Shown here piece by piece: positions 1 to 10,193 of a stretch of DNA of 64,000 bases. This DNA is from Tatumella citrea. Lineage in GTDB: Bacteria > Pseudomonadota > Gammaproteobacteria > Enterobacterales > Enterobacteriaceae. The translations under genes and the position numbers were made by a program. The stretch is from assembly GCF_002163585.1 (NCBI RefSeq), contig NZ_CP015579.1:558001-622000 (forward strand), read 5' to 3'. Every line of letters starts with the position of its first letter. Within the stretch, counting starts at the first letter, position 1. The notes under the pieces were generated by a model that was not told the origin of the DNA, searched no databases, and saw only the letters and a program-made list of their open reading frames with translations.

Positions 1-16
1 TGAGAAAGGGTGAGCA

Positions 17-691
17 TTAAATAAACCTCGCTCTGACACGGAAACACCAGTAACCAACACCGTACAACATCGCGCTGGCAATAAAGGTCAGGATGACGTA
101 CATCCCGGCGGCCACCGAAAACGCCTCAATACTGCGGAAGGTGGTTGAGCTGATATCGATAACGGCGCCGGTTAATTCATTGACGCCAAACAGACCACCG
201 ATAGAGCTACCCAGTAATATCCAGATAAAAAAGTTCGACAGTACCGGATAGATGGTTTTCGCAATATGCGGCAGGGTGACATAGCGGAAACTCTGCCATG
301 CGGAAAGATTCAGTGTCTGTGCCGCTTCCAGCTCGGTTTTGCTGACAGAGATCAGCCCGCTGCGCATAATATCGGTCAGGTAGGCACCGGCATTCAGAGA
401 CAGGCCGGTTAATACGGCGGTCAGGGGGGAAAGAACAATGCCAAAATCGGGCAGTCCATAAAACAACACGAAAATCTGAATTAACGATGGCGTATTGGTG
501 AAGAAAATCACATAACCCCGGACTAATTTTTTTACCCCGGATCTTGCATGCTGCTCTGCCAGAGCACCCAACAGTCCGATGACGCACCCAATCCAGAATG
601 AAATAAATGCGACAACAAGCGTAATGGCAGCTCCGGTAAGTAGTTCATTCCAGTGTTGCAGTACCTCACCAAACTGAAAGGTGTAATGCAT
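17..691 (-). CDS. Polar amino acid ABC transporter permease (HisM/GlnP type)
   Basis: Inner-membrane permease of a polar amino acid ABC importer, 224 residues, the usual length for the HisM/GlnP family. Several hydrophobic segments are visible. The cytoplasmic EAA loop that docks to the ATPase starts near residue 119 (ELEAAQTLNLSAWQSF) and is followed by the typical TLPHI. It lies 66 bases downstream of a binding protein on the same strand, so both belong to one operon. The ATPase and probably a second permease lie beyond the left edge. The substrate cannot be told from sequence. Confidence 0.9.
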   Translation of the reverse strand: MHYTFQFGEVLQHWNELLTGAAITLVVAFISFWIGCVIGLLGALAEQHARSGVKKLVRGYVIFFTNTPSLIQIFVLFYGLPDFGIVLSPLTAVLTGLSLNAGAYLTDIMRSGLISVSKTELEAAQTLNLSAWQSFRYVTLPHIAKTIYPVLSNFFIWILLGSSIGGLFGVNELTGAVIDISSTTFRSIEAFSVAAGMYVILTFIASAMLYGVGYWCFRVRARFI

Positions 692-757
692 AATTCTATT
701 CTCCGAAAATTACCGTAATATCTGATTGTTCGGTTGATTAATAAGTTATTGTTTTAC

Positions 758-1567
758 TTAGAAGTAAGGGTTAGGGTTAATTTTCACTAACATCGGTGCT
801 TTAAACCATTTCAGCCAGGTGTTGTTAACGAAACCACTGGTATGCATATCGTAGAGTGCAATATTCAGTACATCGCGTAACGGGGTATTGTTTTGCGCCA
901 GTCCTACGGCATCGTAGGAGGTGTTAATGGCTTCCGGGAACACTTTCCATTTGACGTTCGGATAATTGGCAGTGAACGGCATATAGAATTCAATGTTTTC
1001 AACTAAAGCATCAGCACGCCCCTGGGCCAGCGCTCTGATGGTATCCGCCATGGTATCAACGTAGAGGATTTTGGCCTGCGGCAGGTTTTGTTTCAGGAAG
1101 TCAGCAGTCCAGACCCCACGAATCAGTACCAGCGTGTACTTAGAGTTATTCAGATCTTTCCAGCTTTTGATATTGAGCTTATCGGTGGTCAGCACGCCCA
1201 TGGATTCAGTATGTAACGGCACGGTGTAGCTGATTGATTTAGCTCGCTCGACAGTCCGGGTCAGACCACCTAACGAGATATCGATACGATCAGTGACCAG
1301 GAAAGGCACCCGTTGCGCAATTTCGGTCATGACAAAGTCGGCTTTGACGCCCAGTTCACTGGCTAATTTATTTCCGACATCAATATCGAAACCTTCCAGT
1401 TGATTGGTGGCACCAATAGAGGATTGCGGCGGAGAATTTGGTAATACACCAATCCGCAAGGTGCCGCTTTTAATTATATCATCCAGTGATCTGGCGTTAG
1501 CCGTCGGAATTACAGCTGAAACCGCTAACATACTCAGAATCATGCTACAGAAGAATTTTTTAAACAT
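758..1567 (-). CDS. Periplasmic amino acid-binding protein (SBP_bac_3)
   Basis: Extracellular solute-binding protein family 3, 269 residues. An N-terminal signal peptide of about 25 residues ends at TANA before the mature start RSLDDIIKSGTLRIG. The family features follow: GFDIDVGNKLASELG, then the VERAKSISYT strand and the IRALAQGRADALVEN hinge region. It delivers a small polar solute, probably an amino acid, to the adjoining permease. It is the first gene of the operon visible here. A palindrome at 1622-1635 lies just upstream. Substrate unknown. Confidence 0.9.
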   Translation of the reverse strand: MFKKFFCSMILSMLAVSAVIPTANARSLDDIIKSGTLRIGVLPNSPPQSSIGATNQLEGFDIDVGNKLASELGVKADFVMTEIAQRVPFLVTDRIDISLGGLTRTVERAKSISYTVPLHTESMGVLTTDKLNIKSWKDLNNSKYTLVLIRGVWTADFLKQNLPQAKILYVDTMADTIRALAQGRADALVENIEFYMPFTANYPNVKWKVFPEAINTSYDAVGLAQNNTPLRDVLNIALYDMHTSGFVNNTWLKWFKAPMLVKINPNPYF

Positions 1568-1621
1568 GGCAATATTTCTCTCTGGTCAATGACGGGAATT
1601 GTGAACTTAGAATGGATTGAT

Positions 1622-1635
1622 GATTGTCAACAATC
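1622..1635. promoter_or_regulatory. Palindrome upstream of the amino acid ABC operon
   Basis: GATTGT-CA-ACAATC is a perfect six-base inverted repeat 55-68 bases upstream of the binding-protein start, a usual place for an operator. A partial second copy (TTGTCAATC) follows about 10 bases later. The TTGT...ACAA form resembles several GntR- or LysR-type operators, but no matching regulator gene is in view, so the regulator is unknown. Confidence 0.4.
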
Positions 1636-2178
1636 TGTCTTTTGTCAATCAGTAGTTTTTTTTGATATAAATCAATGTTATTTAAGTTAAATATCTTGAT
1701 TTATTGCTTGTTGTATAGCGTGGGGGTGAGCGACGGGCGTACAGTGTCTGGCTAATTCATTGATATATCCAAATTATACGGAATACTTATGTACGCATCG
1801 TTTTAATATTACGGTGAGTTTATTTGTAATTATTATTTAACTGCACTTATTTGGCGCACCATAAAAGATGTTTCTGCACCATTCAGAGGAGTTTTCTGTT
1901 ATTTGAATCATAAATTAACTATTAAATGAAATTAAATTGAGGGCGGCTATTTTTTATCAAATGGTAAAAACAGGCAGGGTAGTGGCAGATTTTTAAATCC
2001 AACCTAAAAATAATCTGCCCTGAGAGCGCATTTTTTAAAATCCTGTAGCCAGATGGCCTGGCATTTATCTGCCAGTGGAGCTTAGTCACCATAACGGTTA
2101 AGCCCTGACAAAGACGTTATCCGGGCTGGTGATGGCAGCAACGCCGGAATGATTACCGGCGTCTGTCGCCCAGTAAAA

Positions 2179-2194
2179 ATGACAAAATTGTCAT
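2179..2194. promoter_or_regulatory. CusR/CopR-type response regulator box before the efflux operon
   Basis: ATGACAA-AA-TTGTCAT, preceded by AAA, matches the known E. coli CusR box layout (AAAATGACAA, two bases, TTGTCATTTT). Its centre is about 78 bases before the start of the efflux adaptor gene. The operon ends with a CusR/CusS-like pair, so autoregulation by its own response regulator is the simplest reading. A second palindrome with the same core (ACAAAATTGT) occurs at 8578-8591. Confidence 0.7.
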
Positions 2195-2264
2195 CTTCCC
2201 GTCCCCCTTTTGCCCGGGGAGTGGCGGGTAAACTGGTGCAATTTAATACCGGACTGCTACCGCG

Positions 2265-3404
2265 ATGAAATTGCTACGATTCAGGTCACTAAAGATCACT
2301 CTGTTGCTGGCAGGTTTTCTGCTTACAGCTTATCTGTTTTTCCACCCGAATGCCGTTTCGGCACCGGCCAAAACAGTGGCGACGCCGCTGGTCAGTCTGG
2401 TAGCGGCACAGGTGAAATCGCTGCCGCTGACGCTAACCACCCAGGGTCATGCGGTTTCACTCAATCAGGTGGATATTCAGTCACAGCTGACCGGTACCGT
2501 AAAAAGCGTCGCCTTTAAAGAAGGGGACTTTGTTCATAAGGGGCAACTGCTGTTCACCCTGGATGACAGCAGCCAGCAGGCAAATTTGCATCATGCTCTG
2601 GCGGCTCAGACTGCTGCGGTGGCTCAGCTGAACAAGGCTCAGCGCGATCTGGCGCGTGGACGGGCGCTAAAAGCAAAAAACTACATCTCGGCTTCTGACT
2701 GGGACACTCTGACCAGTGCGCAGCAACAGTACAGTGCCCAGTTACTTGCGGCAAAGGATGACGTAAAAACCGCACAAACTCAGCTTAGTTACACGCAAAT
2801 TTATGCTCCTGTCGGCGGTAAAACAGGGGCACTGAATGTGCACCCCGGTAGCCTGGTTCAGCCGGGCAGTACCGTTCCGTTGGTGACGGTCAGCCAGTTT
2901 GATCCGATTGGTGTGTCCTTTACCTTACCGGAACAGGATTTGAACGCGGTTATTCTTGCCGGGCATCAGGGGCCGGTGCTGGTACAAATCAATGATGCCG
3001 GCGGTAAAGCGGTGACCGGAACGCTCGATTTTATCAACAACACCGTCAGCACCGATTCCGGGACCATTGCCCTGAAAGCCCGGTTCAGTAACGCGCAACA
3101 TCTGATTTGGCCGGGGGCTTATCAGGCGGTGACGGTCGATGCAGGGGTCACTGCCGGTTCGGTGGTACTGCCACCTCAGGCTGTGCAGAATGGTCCGGAC
3201 GGTCATTTTATTTATCTGGTTAACGATAAACACCAGGCACAAATCCAGCCGGTCAAACTGCTGAGAGTTCAGCAACAGATGGCTATTGTTGAAGGTATCT
3301 CACAGGGAACGCAGGTGGTGGTGGAAGGTGCCAATAGCCTGCGTCCGGGCATGGCAGTCAGGGTTAGCTCCGGTGCTAATGTTGTAAATCCGGAGAGTAA
3401 CTGA
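2265..3404 (+). CDS. RND efflux periplasmic adaptor (membrane fusion protein)
   Basis: Membrane fusion protein of a tripartite RND pump, 379 residues. One hydrophobic anchor or signal lies at about residues 8-30. A biotinyl-lipoyl half motif (VKSVAFKEGDFVHKGQLLF) comes next, then a coiled-coil alpha-hairpin rich in Ala, Gln and Leu, then the second lipoyl half (YTQIYAPVGGKTG). The beta-barrel and membrane-proximal domains complete it. It bridges the inner-membrane pump to an outer-membrane TolC-like channel, and none is encoded here. Its stop overlaps the start of the pump gene (TGATG), so the two are translationally coupled. A CusR-like box lies upstream. Confidence 0.92.
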   Translation: MKLLRFRSLKITLLLAGFLLTAYLFFHPNAVSAPAKTVATPLVSLVAAQVKSLPLTLTTQGHAVSLNQVDIQSQLTGTVKSVAFKEGDFVHKGQLLFTLDDSSQQANLHHALAAQTAAVAQLNKAQRDLARGRALKAKNYISASDWDTLTSAQQQYSAQLLAAKDDVKTAQTQLSYTQIYAPVGGKTGALNVHPGSLVQPGSTVPLVTVSQFDPIGVSFTLPEQDLNAVILAGHQGPVLVQINDAGGKAVTGTLDFINNTVSTDSGTIALKARFSNAQHLIWPGAYQAVTVDAGVTAGSVVLPPQAVQNGPDGHFIYLVNDKHQAQIQPVKLLRVQQQMAIVEGISQGTQVVVEGANSLRPGMAVRVSSGANVVNPESN

Positions 3405-6400
3405 TGAAGTTTTCTGAGATGTGCCTCCGGCGACCGGTAGCAGTGATGTTGTTGTGGCTGGCGGTCATAGTGACAGGATTTATTTGCTGGAATCACTTGC
3501 CGGTTGCGGCGTTACCGGCCTTTGATACTCCTACCATCAAGGTGAATGCGTCATTATCGGGGGCCAGTCCGCAGACTATGGCTACTTCGGTCGCTTTGCC
3601 GCTGGAAAAAAATCTCTCGACCATCCCAGGTCTGTCGACCATGACATCCAACAGTCTGGAAGGCGCGACCACTATTGTTCTGGAGTTTGATCCTTCGGTA
3701 AATATCGATTCAGCGGCGGTGGATGTTCAGTCGGCGTTGTATCAGACCATGAAAAAATTGCCTGCGGAAATGACCACCCCCCCATCATTTCGCAAGGTGA
3801 ATCCGGCCGATGCGCCGATAGCGCAGATTGGTATCGACTCACCGTCGATGACGCTTTCGGATCTTAACCGTTTTAGTGATGACTTAATCTCTCCTGCGCT
3901 TTCGACCATCAAAGGTGTGGCAGAAGTGGATGTGATTGGTCAAAAACGCTATGCCGTTCGGGTGGAAATTGATCCGGACCGGCTGGCAGCGACCGGGCTG
4001 ACGCTATCGGAAGTACAGGCTGCGCTGACTGCGGCAAACTCAAGCTCGCCGATTGGTGAGCTGGACGGTAAGCGCCAGATGATGATGTTGCAGACTCAGG
4101 GGGATTTGAAAAACGCGGCAGATTTTGCGGGCGTGGTGATTGCAACCCGTAACGGCCAGCCGGTGCATCTTTCTGATGTTGCCAGTGTGCAGGACAGTAT
4201 TGAAAATACCCTCAGCTATAGTGCAGTAAACGGACACACGGCTATTGTGCTGAGCATCAGTCGCCAGCCTGGGGCTAATATCGTTGCGACACTGGATGCG
4301 ATTCATCAGCTGTTACCGAAATTGCAGGCACAGATGCCCGCGTCGGTACATATGAAAATACTTAACGATCGCTCATTGTCGATCCGCAGTGCCATCCACG
4401 ATGTAAATATCACGCTGTTACTGACGATAGCTCTGGTTGTCATGGTGATTCTGCTGTTTTTACGGCATGTCCGGGCAACACTTATCCCCGCTCTCAGCGT
4501 TCCTGTGTCGCTGCTGGGTGCCTTCGGGCTGATGTATCTGCTGGGAATGAGTCTGGATAACATTTCACTGATGGGGCTGACCATTGCCGTGGGACTGGTG
4601 GTGGATGACGCCATTGTGGTGCTGGAAAATATTATGCGTTACCTGGAAGAGGGGGAAACGCCGTTCCAGGCCGCGCTGAAAGGTGTGCGGGAGGTTGCCT
4701 TTACTGTCATATCGATCTCCATATCGTTGGTGGCAGTGTTTATTCCGATCTTTTTTATGCCAGGTACGATGGGACTGCTGTTTCACGAATTCGCCTGGGT
4801 TGTTTCACTGGCCATTCTGGTCTCTGCCGCCGCCTCTCTGACCATTATTCCGTTGCTGGTCACAATGCTGATTAAACCCACCACACATACTGAGCGGGAG
4901 CCGCGTTGGTCCGGATATTTTGAACGCGGTTTTGAGGCGTTGCGTCAGGGTTATATGAAATTGCTGATGCGGGCACTGAATCATAAGGCCCTGATGATCC
5001 TGACGGCAGTCGCGATGGTGTTACTGACAGCAGTGCTTTACTGGAGCGCGCCTAAAGGATTTTTCCCGCAGGAAGATATCGGGTTAATCACCGCCAATAT
5101 CGATACCCCACAGGATATGTCATACGACGGACGGCTTAAGATTGCACAACAACTGGGGCAACGCTTGCTACAGGATCCGGCAGTTAAAGATATGGTCACC
5201 AAGGTGGACCATGACACGACACAACTGACGTTGATGCTGAAAGATCAAACGATGCGACCGCCAATGGCGCAGGTGATTAGCAAAATGCGTAGCGAAACCA
5301 GCGGCCTGCCAGGAATTACAGTCTATTTTAGTCCGCAACAGAACCTGACAGTCGGTGGCCGAACCTCAAAAAGCAGCTACCAGTACACACTGCAGTCGGT
5401 CAACAGCAGCGGAGGGGTATCGCTGAATGACTGGGCTAATAAGCTGATGAATGAAATGAATAAAACAGGTGTCTTTGTCGGGCTAAACAGCGATGCTCAG
5501 CTTAATGGACTGCAGGCCAGTCTGCAGATTGACAGAAATAAAGCCTCGCTGATGGGCGTTGATATCAGCCAGATTCGCAGTAACCTTTACGCGGCGTTTG
5601 GTACCCAGCAGGTATCGACGATTTTTGCCCCGGAAGACAGTTATGAAGTCATTATGGAAGTTGCTAACCAGTTCCGGCAGAACGAGAGCGATCTGTCCAA
5701 AATTTATGTGCGTTCAGCTGCAAATACCCTGTTGCCGGTGACGACTTTTGTACATATCTCACGAACTCAGGGTGTTACCGCTGTGAATCATCAGGGACAA
5801 CTGCCGGCCATCACACTGTCGTTTGATCTGGCACCCGGGAAATCGTTATCAGATGCAACTCAGGCCATCAGTCAGGCACAAGCCAGTATTCAGATGCCGC
5901 CTTCGGTATTTGGAAGTTATGCTGGTCAGGCCGCGTTGTATCAGCAATCTCAGTCCAGTCAGATCTGGCTTATTGTGATGGCGCTTGCCGTGATTTACGT
6001 CATCCTGGGAGTGTTGTACGAAAGCTGGATTCATCCGCTGACCATTTTAACCGGCCTGCCTTCGGCTGCTGTAGGTGCATTACTGGCATTACGGCTGTTG
6101 CATATGGACCTTACCTTTATTGCGATGATTGGTATTCTGTTATTAATTGGTATTGTGAAAAAGAATGCCATTATGATGATTGATTTTGCGCTGGTGGCAC
6201 AACGGACACACCATTTATCGCCTTATGAAGCTATTGTGCAGGCCTGTGAGCAGCGTTTCAGGCCGATAATGATGACTACCCTCTGTGCCATGATGGGGGC
6301 CATGCCGATAGCCTGCGGTTGGGGGGCAGGGGCTGAACTCCGCCAGCCGATGGGGGTGGCGATTGTTGGTGGTTTAGTGTTTTCGCAACTGATCACTTTA

Positions 6401-6484
6401 TTTATCACACCGGTGCTGTATTTGTTATTTGACCGTTCGGTGAAACCGCACACTACAGCCAGTCCGCCACAGGAGGAATCATGA
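3404..6484 (+). CDS. RND family multidrug efflux pump, inner-membrane subunit
   Basis: Proton-driven RND pump of 1026 residues, the normal AcrB/MdtB size, with the two-fold repeat of membrane and periplasmic domains. TM4 reads [14 protein letters not shown], with the paired Asp of the proton relay as in drug (HAE1) pumps. The heavy-metal CusA type normally lacks this form. The N-terminus ([17 protein letters not shown]) resembles MdtB/MdtC/MuxB proteins. It is coupled to the adaptor upstream and overlaps the response regulator downstream by ATGA. A drug-type pump under a CusR-like system is a mild mismatch, so the substrate should not be assumed to be a metal. Confidence 0.93.
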   Translation: MKFSEMCLRRPVAVMLLWLAVIVTGFICWNHLPVAALPAFDTPTIKVNASLSGASPQTMATSVALPLEKNLSTIPGLSTMTSNSLEGATTIVLEFDPSVNIDSAAVDVQSALYQTMKKLPAEMTTPPSFRKVNPADAPIAQIGIDSPSMTLSDLNRFSDDLISPALSTIKGVAEVDVIGQKRYAVRVEIDPDRLAATGLTLSEVQAALTAANSSSPIGELDGKRQMMMLQTQGDLKNAADFAGVVIATRNGQPVHLSDVASVQDSIENTLSYSAVNGHTAIVLSISRQPGANIVATLDAIHQLLPKLQAQMPASVHMKILNDRSLSIRSAIHDVNITLLLTIALVVMVILLFLRHVRATLIPALSVPVSLLGAFGLMYLLGMSLDNISLMGLTIAVGLVVDDAIVVLENIMRYLEEGETPFQAALKGVREVAFTVISISISLVAVFIPIFFMPGTMGLLFHEFAWVVSLAILVSAAASLTIIPLLVTMLIKPTTHTEREPRWSGYFERGFEALRQGYMKLLMRALNHKALMILTAVAMVLLTAVLYWSAPKGFFPQEDIGLITANIDTPQDMSYDGRLKIAQQLGQRLLQDPAVKDMVTKVDHDTTQLTLMLKDQTMRPPMAQVISKMRSETSGLPGITVYFSPQQNLTVGGRTSKSSYQYTLQSVNSSGGVSLNDWANKLMNEMNKTGVFVGLNSDAQLNGLQASLQIDRNKASLMGVDISQIRSNLYAAFGTQQVSTIFAPEDSYEVIMEVANQFRQNESDLSKIYVRSAANTLLPVTTFVHISRTQGVTAVNHQGQLPAITLSFDLAPGKSLSDATQAISQAQASIQMPPSVFGSYAGQAALYQQSQSSQIWLIVMALAVIYVILGVLYESWIHPLTILTGLPSAAVGALLALRLLHMDLTFIAMIGILLLIGIVKKNAIMMIDFALVAQRTHHLSPYEAIVQACEQRFRPIMMTTLCAMMGAMPIACGWGAGAELRQPMGVAIVGGLVFSQLITLFITPVLYLLFDRSVKPHTTASPPQEES

Positions 6485-7182
6485 GACTTTTACTGGTTGA
6501 AGACCAGTCGATGGCCGCAGGCTACATTTCTAAGGGTCTGAAAGAAAATGACTTTGTGGTAGATGTGGCCAGCAATGGCGTTGACGGGCTGCATTATCTG
6601 CTGACAAGCGACTACGATCTGGCAATCCTCGATGTGATGTTGCCGGGGATGAATGGCTGGAAAATTTTGGAACTGGCACGTCAGGCGGGGAAAACTACTC
6701 CGGTCATGTTCCTTACGGCACGAGATGATGTGGAAGACAGGGTGCGGGGACTGGAACTGGGTGCAGAAGATTATCTGATAAAACCCTTTTCATTCAGTGA
6801 ACTACTGGCAAGAGTCCGGGTGATTATGCGCCGCCAGTCAACTCTGTCGGCCGCAGCCGAAGAACCTGCGTTGCAAATCAGTAATTTACAGCTCGATTTT
6901 ATCCGTCACAGAGTATCCCGTGCCGGAAAGCGCATTGAACTGACGCAGAAGGAGTTTTTGCTGTTAAGCCTGCTAATGCGTCGCAGTGGAGAAGTGTTAT
7001 CCCGGACTGTGCTGGCAGAGCAGGTCTGGGATATGAATTTCGACCCGGAAACCAACGTGGTCGATGTCGCTATCCGCCGGTTACGCAGTAAAATTGATGA
7101 CGGTTATGACGTTAAACTGTTACATACCATCAGAGGCGCGGGTTACGTTCTGGAAGAGAGAAATGACACTGATACCGCGTAA
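6481..7182 (+). CDS. OmpR/CusR-family response regulator
   Basis: Response regulator of 233 residues. The receiver domain carries the acidic pocket (VEDQ near residue 7) and the phospho-acceptor Asp in [15 protein letters not shown]. The switch Thr is in FLTA, and the conserved Lys is in [12 protein letters not shown]. The C-terminal winged helix ends in the typical [10 protein letters not shown]. It most resembles CusR/CopR heavy-metal-type regulators. It probably binds the boxes at 2179-2194 and 8578-8591. It overlaps the pump gene by 4 bases and the kinase gene by 20. Confidence 0.93.
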   Translation: MRLLLVEDQSMAAGYISKGLKENDFVVDVASNGVDGLHYLLTSDYDLAILDVMLPGMNGWKILELARQAGKTTPVMFLTARDDVEDRVRGLELGAEDYLIKPFSFSELLARVRVIMRRQSTLSAAAEEPALQISNLQLDFIRHRVSRAGKRIELTQKEFLLLSLLMRRSGEVLSRTVLAEQVWDMNFDPETNVVDVAIRRLRSKIDDGYDVKLLHTIRGAGYVLEERNDTDTA

Positions 7183-8557
7183 TTTGCCGATCACTATACG
7201 GCTGACATTGTGGTTTACCGTTGCCATGACACTGGTGCTGTACAGTGTTTCGGTGCTGCTTTATTCCACAATGCGTAACCAGCTGACTCAGAAGGATGAA
7301 AGTGAACTGCGGAGTACTTTGCAGTTTCAACAGGAAATAGCCACCACCATTAGTGAACGTCAGGGTCCCGAAGATCTCTGGCAGAAAGAGTTATTTGAGT
7401 TTATTGCCCGTCAGGATCGCTTATCGTTGCGGATTATCAGTCCGGATGGAAAGGTCTGGGCGCAGTCTAAGAATATGCGTACCCCTGAGGCTGATTTTCC
7501 TCCTCCGTCCCGGGAATTCAGGTATACCAGCTGGCGTTACCGAACCGGGGATATCAGCGAAAAATATCTGATTGCCTCGACCAATTTTATTCTGAAGGGT
7601 AATCAGCCGTGGCTGGTGCAGGCCGCCTTAAATGTCTCAAGAAATAATGAAATTATTGAGGATTACTGGCAGCGGATGCAGGTAGCCGCTGCACTGGCGA
7701 TTGTTGCCTTTTCTGCCATCGGTTACTGGCTGGCGCGACGCGGGCTGTCGCCGCTGCGTAAGATGAGCCAACAGATTGAATATGTTCATGCTGAACATTT
7801 GCATACCCGACTGGCAACACAACGCTGGCCCGCTGAACTGAATACCCTGGCAGCTTCGTTTGACGGAATGATGACGCGACTGGAATCTTCGTTTAAACAG
7901 CTTAGCCGGTTCTCTTCCGATATTGCTCACGAACTGCGTGGCCCGATTAATAATCTGATTTCTGCCGCCAGTGTGACGCAAAGCAAGGCCCGCAGTACAG
8001 AAGAATACCGTGACACACTGGCGGCGATTGTCGAACAAGGGGAAAGATTATCGCGGATGATTTCTTCGATGCTGTTTCTGGCCAGAGCAGATAACAGCCG
8101 TGAGCCACTGCATCCGGAACTGCTAAATTCTGCGACAGAATTCGCACGGTTGATCAATTTTTACGATATCCTGGCGGAAGAAAAAAATATTACCTTAACC
8201 AGTAAAGGTGAGGTGATGTTTCACGCAGACACGCTGCATTTACAGCGTGCACTTTCTAATCTGCTTTCCAATGCCCTGCGACATACTCCCGCTGGCGGGT
8301 GGGTAGAGCTCAGCGCACAACAGCACAATGACTGTGTTCTGTTATCGGTATCTGATAATGGCGAAGGGATTAGTGCTGAACATCTGTCTCATATTTTTGA
8401 CCGCTTTTACCGGGTTGATGATGCCCGTAGTCATGCCGAAAATACCGGGTTAGGGCTGGCACTGGTGAAAACTATTGCCGAACTGCATGGCGGGAAAATA
8501 GAGGTGACCAGTACCCTGCATCAGGGGAGCTGTTTTACTCTTCAGTTGCCCCTGTAG
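7163..8557 (+). CDS. Heavy-metal-type sensor histidine kinase (CusS-like)
   Basis: Membrane histidine kinase of 464 residues. Two transmembrane segments (about residues 12-33 and 165-185) flank a periplasmic sensor domain. A HAMP region follows, then the H-box ([14 protein letters not shown]), N-box ([13 protein letters not shown]), D/G1 (SDNGEGI) and G2 ([10 protein letters not shown]). I place the start at the ATG preceded by GAAGAGAG. The frame stays open for 33 codons upstream, but that part reads the response-regulator gene in another frame and is not protein-like. The likely partner is the regulator just upstream. The signal sensed is unknown. Confidence 0.92.
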   Translation: MTLIPRNLPITIRLTLWFTVAMTLVLYSVSVLLYSTMRNQLTQKDESELRSTLQFQQEIATTISERQGPEDLWQKELFEFIARQDRLSLRIISPDGKVWAQSKNMRTPEADFPPPSREFRYTSWRYRTGDISEKYLIASTNFILKGNQPWLVQAALNVSRNNEIIEDYWQRMQVAAALAIVAFSAIGYWLARRGLSPLRKMSQQIEYVHAEHLHTRLATQRWPAELNTLAASFDGMMTRLESSFKQLSRFSSDIAHELRGPINNLISAASVTQSKARSTEEYRDTLAAIVEQGERLSRMISSMLFLARADNSREPLHPELLNSATEFARLINFYDILAEEKNITLTSKGEVMFHADTLHLQRALSNLLSNALRHTPAGGWVELSAQQHNDCVLLSVSDNGEGISAEHLSHIFDRFYRVDDARSHAENTGLGLALVKTIAELHGGKIEVTSTLHQGSCFTLQLPL

Positions 8558-8577
8558 ACAGTTAACAGCGGCAATTC

Positions 8578-8591
8578 TTACAAAATTGTAA
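8578..8591. promoter_or_regulatory. Second response-regulator-like box, upstream of dedA
   Basis: TTACAA-AA-TTGTAA is a perfect palindrome sharing the ten-base core ACAAAATTGT with the box at 2179-2194. Its centre lies about 83 bases before the dedA start, almost the same spacing as the first box to the efflux operon. This suggests that the same response regulator starts a second transcript covering dedA and the following gene. Site identity is inference from sequence similarity. Confidence 0.55.
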
Positions 8592-8667
8592 TACTCAGGT
8601 TGCTCTCTGGTCATGGCTGAAAGCTGATAATTCGGGAAAGTTATTTCAGCCTTTTCCGGAGCCATCG

Positions 8668-9288
8668 ATGGCAATACATGACCTGTTAGTCTTCTTCTCA
8701 GCTCAGCATATCAGTGAGCTGCTGGCGCAATACGGGCTTTGGGGCCTGGCGATAATTGCGCTGATCATTTTCTGCGAAACGGGCCTTGTGATAGCCCCGT
8801 TCCTGCCGGGAGATTCGCTCATTTTTACCCTGGGCGCGTTTATGGCCGGCAGCCATATTTCCCCCGTACTGGCAGTTTCAGTGATGGTGGTCGCCGCATT
8901 TGCCGGTGACTGTCTGAATTATTTTATTGGTCGTTCAGTGTTTGGGCAGCGGGTTATTAACCAGCGTTTGCTTAAGCCACAGCATGTAGCCCGGACACGG
9001 CACTACTTCGAAAAATACGGCACTGCGACAATTTTTATCGGTCGGTTTATACCGGTGGTCAGAACACTGGCCCCGTTCCTTGCGGGAACCGGTCAGATGC
9101 CGGCAGGTAAGTTTTTGCTGTGGAATTTTGCCGGAGGGTTTAGCTGGTGCCTGTTCTTTATCAGCATGGGTTACAGGCTGGGATCGGTAACATGGGTGCA
9201 GGCGCATATGGAATTAATGGCACTGGTTATTATCATCCTGTCTCTCATCCCTGTTGGCTTGCAGCTGGTTCGCCAGGCTATCCGCTAA
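8668..9288 (+). CDS. DedA family membrane protein
   Basis: DedA/SNARE-associated (VTT domain) inner-membrane protein, 206 residues. The family signatures are clear: an acidic residue in FCETGLVIAPFLPGDS, then GDCLNYFIGRSVFG and the basic motif IFIGRFIPVVRTLAPFLAG. Family members are linked to lipid carrier recycling, envelope integrity, and resistance to antimicrobial peptides or dyes. The gene is 110 bases after the kinase and has its own candidate box, so it may be co-regulated with efflux. The next gene starts 29 bases later. Confidence 0.9.
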   Translation: MAIHDLLVFFSAQHISELLAQYGLWGLAIIALIIFCETGLVIAPFLPGDSLIFTLGAFMAGSHISPVLAVSVMVVAAFAGDCLNYFIGRSVFGQRVINQRLLKPQHVARTRHYFEKYGTATIFIGRFIPVVRTLAPFLAGTGQMPAGKFLLWNFAGGFSWCLFFISMGYRLGSVTWVQAHMELMALVIIILSLIPVGLQLVRQAIR

Positions 9289-9317
9289 TCAGTGGTATCA
9301 CAGGCCGGACAGGTGAT

Positions 9318-10139
9318 ATGACAGAGTTTACGGGCAAGACCCACAACATCGCGCCCACCGTAAGGAGTAAACCCTGCGGTGCGCCGCCGCCCGGTAAGTT
9401 GCCGGAAATTACGCTGACGTTCTGGCTGGTGAAGATGATGTCAGCCACATGCGGACAGGCTGCCGCCGATTATCTGAATATTCACTGGCAGTTAGGGCTG
9501 AACCCTACGCTGTTACTGAGTGGTTTACTGTTGATCATCGCACTGTTTTATCAGATGAATGCTACACAGTATCAGGCGATAAGTTACTGGGCGACACTTT
9601 CGCTGGTCAGTATTTTCAGCACGCTAACCACCGACAGTCTGACTGATGTCTGGCAATTATCACCCTGTATCTCTGCTCCGGGATTTGCCGGATTGTTACT
9701 GATTATCTTTATAACCTGGTATATCAGGGAAAAAACGCTGGCTCCTGAACTGACGGATAACCCCTGCCGCGAGACCTGCTACTGGCTGGCGATGTTTGGC
9801 AGCTGTTCTCTTGGGACTCTGGCCGGAGATGGTCTGGCAAACCGGCTGGCACTGAGCTACGACAGTACCGCACTGTTTTTTGGCGTATGGGTGGCAATTG
9901 TTACCGTGGCCTGCTTTACCTTTAATGCCAACAGGGTGCTGTGTTTCTGGTGTGCCTGCGTTCTGACCCGTCCGTTTGGTGAGGCTTGTAGTGATTTGTT
10001 ATTACAGCCTAAAGAGGAGGGGGGCATCGGTCCCGGGGAATCACTGATAAGCCTGGTGCCGGTGGGAAGTTTATTTATTATGGCCGGTGAAAGGGTGTTG
10101 CAGCAGTGGCGTTATCGCTCTGCTAAGACGGTGAGATAA
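9318..10139 (+). CDS. COG4705-like multi-pass membrane protein of unknown function
   Basis: Hydrophobic protein of 273 residues with roughly seven to eight transmembrane stretches. It resembles the uncharacterised COG4705 membrane-anchored family in layout: LPEITLTFWLVKMMSAT near the start, a LAGDGLA motif mid-protein and the RPFGEACSDLL motif late. I chose the ATG preceded by AGGTGAT. The frame is open upstream, but that part runs through the end of dedA. It probably shares a transcript with dedA. The acidic and Thr residues inside helices (T, D, E in LTTDSLTD) hint at transport, but function is unknown. Confidence 0.8.
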   Translation: MTEFTGKTHNIAPTVRSKPCGAPPPGKLPEITLTFWLVKMMSATCGQAAADYLNIHWQLGLNPTLLLSGLLLIIALFYQMNATQYQAISYWATLSLVSIFSTLTTDSLTDVWQLSPCISAPGFAGLLLIIFITWYIREKTLAPELTDNPCRETCYWLAMFGSCSLGTLAGDGLANRLALSYDSTALFFGVWVAIVTVACFTFNANRVLCFWCACVLTRPFGEACSDLLLQPKEEGGIGPGESLISLVPVGSLFIMAGERVLQQWRYRSAKTVR

Positions 10140-10193
10140 CCAGGTTGCGGGTGGCTGTTAGCACGATAATTTCCTGCCGCCCACATCCGGAAT

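Larger units (their letters stand above)
1568..2264. other. Intergenic region between two divergent operons
   Basis: About 700 AT-rich bases carrying the divergent control regions of the ABC importer (left) and the efflux operon (right). I see no credible gene. It holds a palindrome at 1622-1635 and a CusR-like box at 2179-2194, annotated separately. The middle part, 1700-2050, is AT-rich with no recognisable structure. Confidence 0.6.

Noticed and set aside
7064..7162. Longer N-terminus for the sensor kinase
   Set aside because: It would overlap the response regulator by 119 bases and is not protein-like; the ATG at 7163 has a good ribosome site and gives a normal first membrane segment.
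9147..9317. 57-codon N-terminal extension of the COG4705-like protein
   Set aside because: It reads the end of dedA in another frame; the ATG at 9318 follows AGGTGAT.
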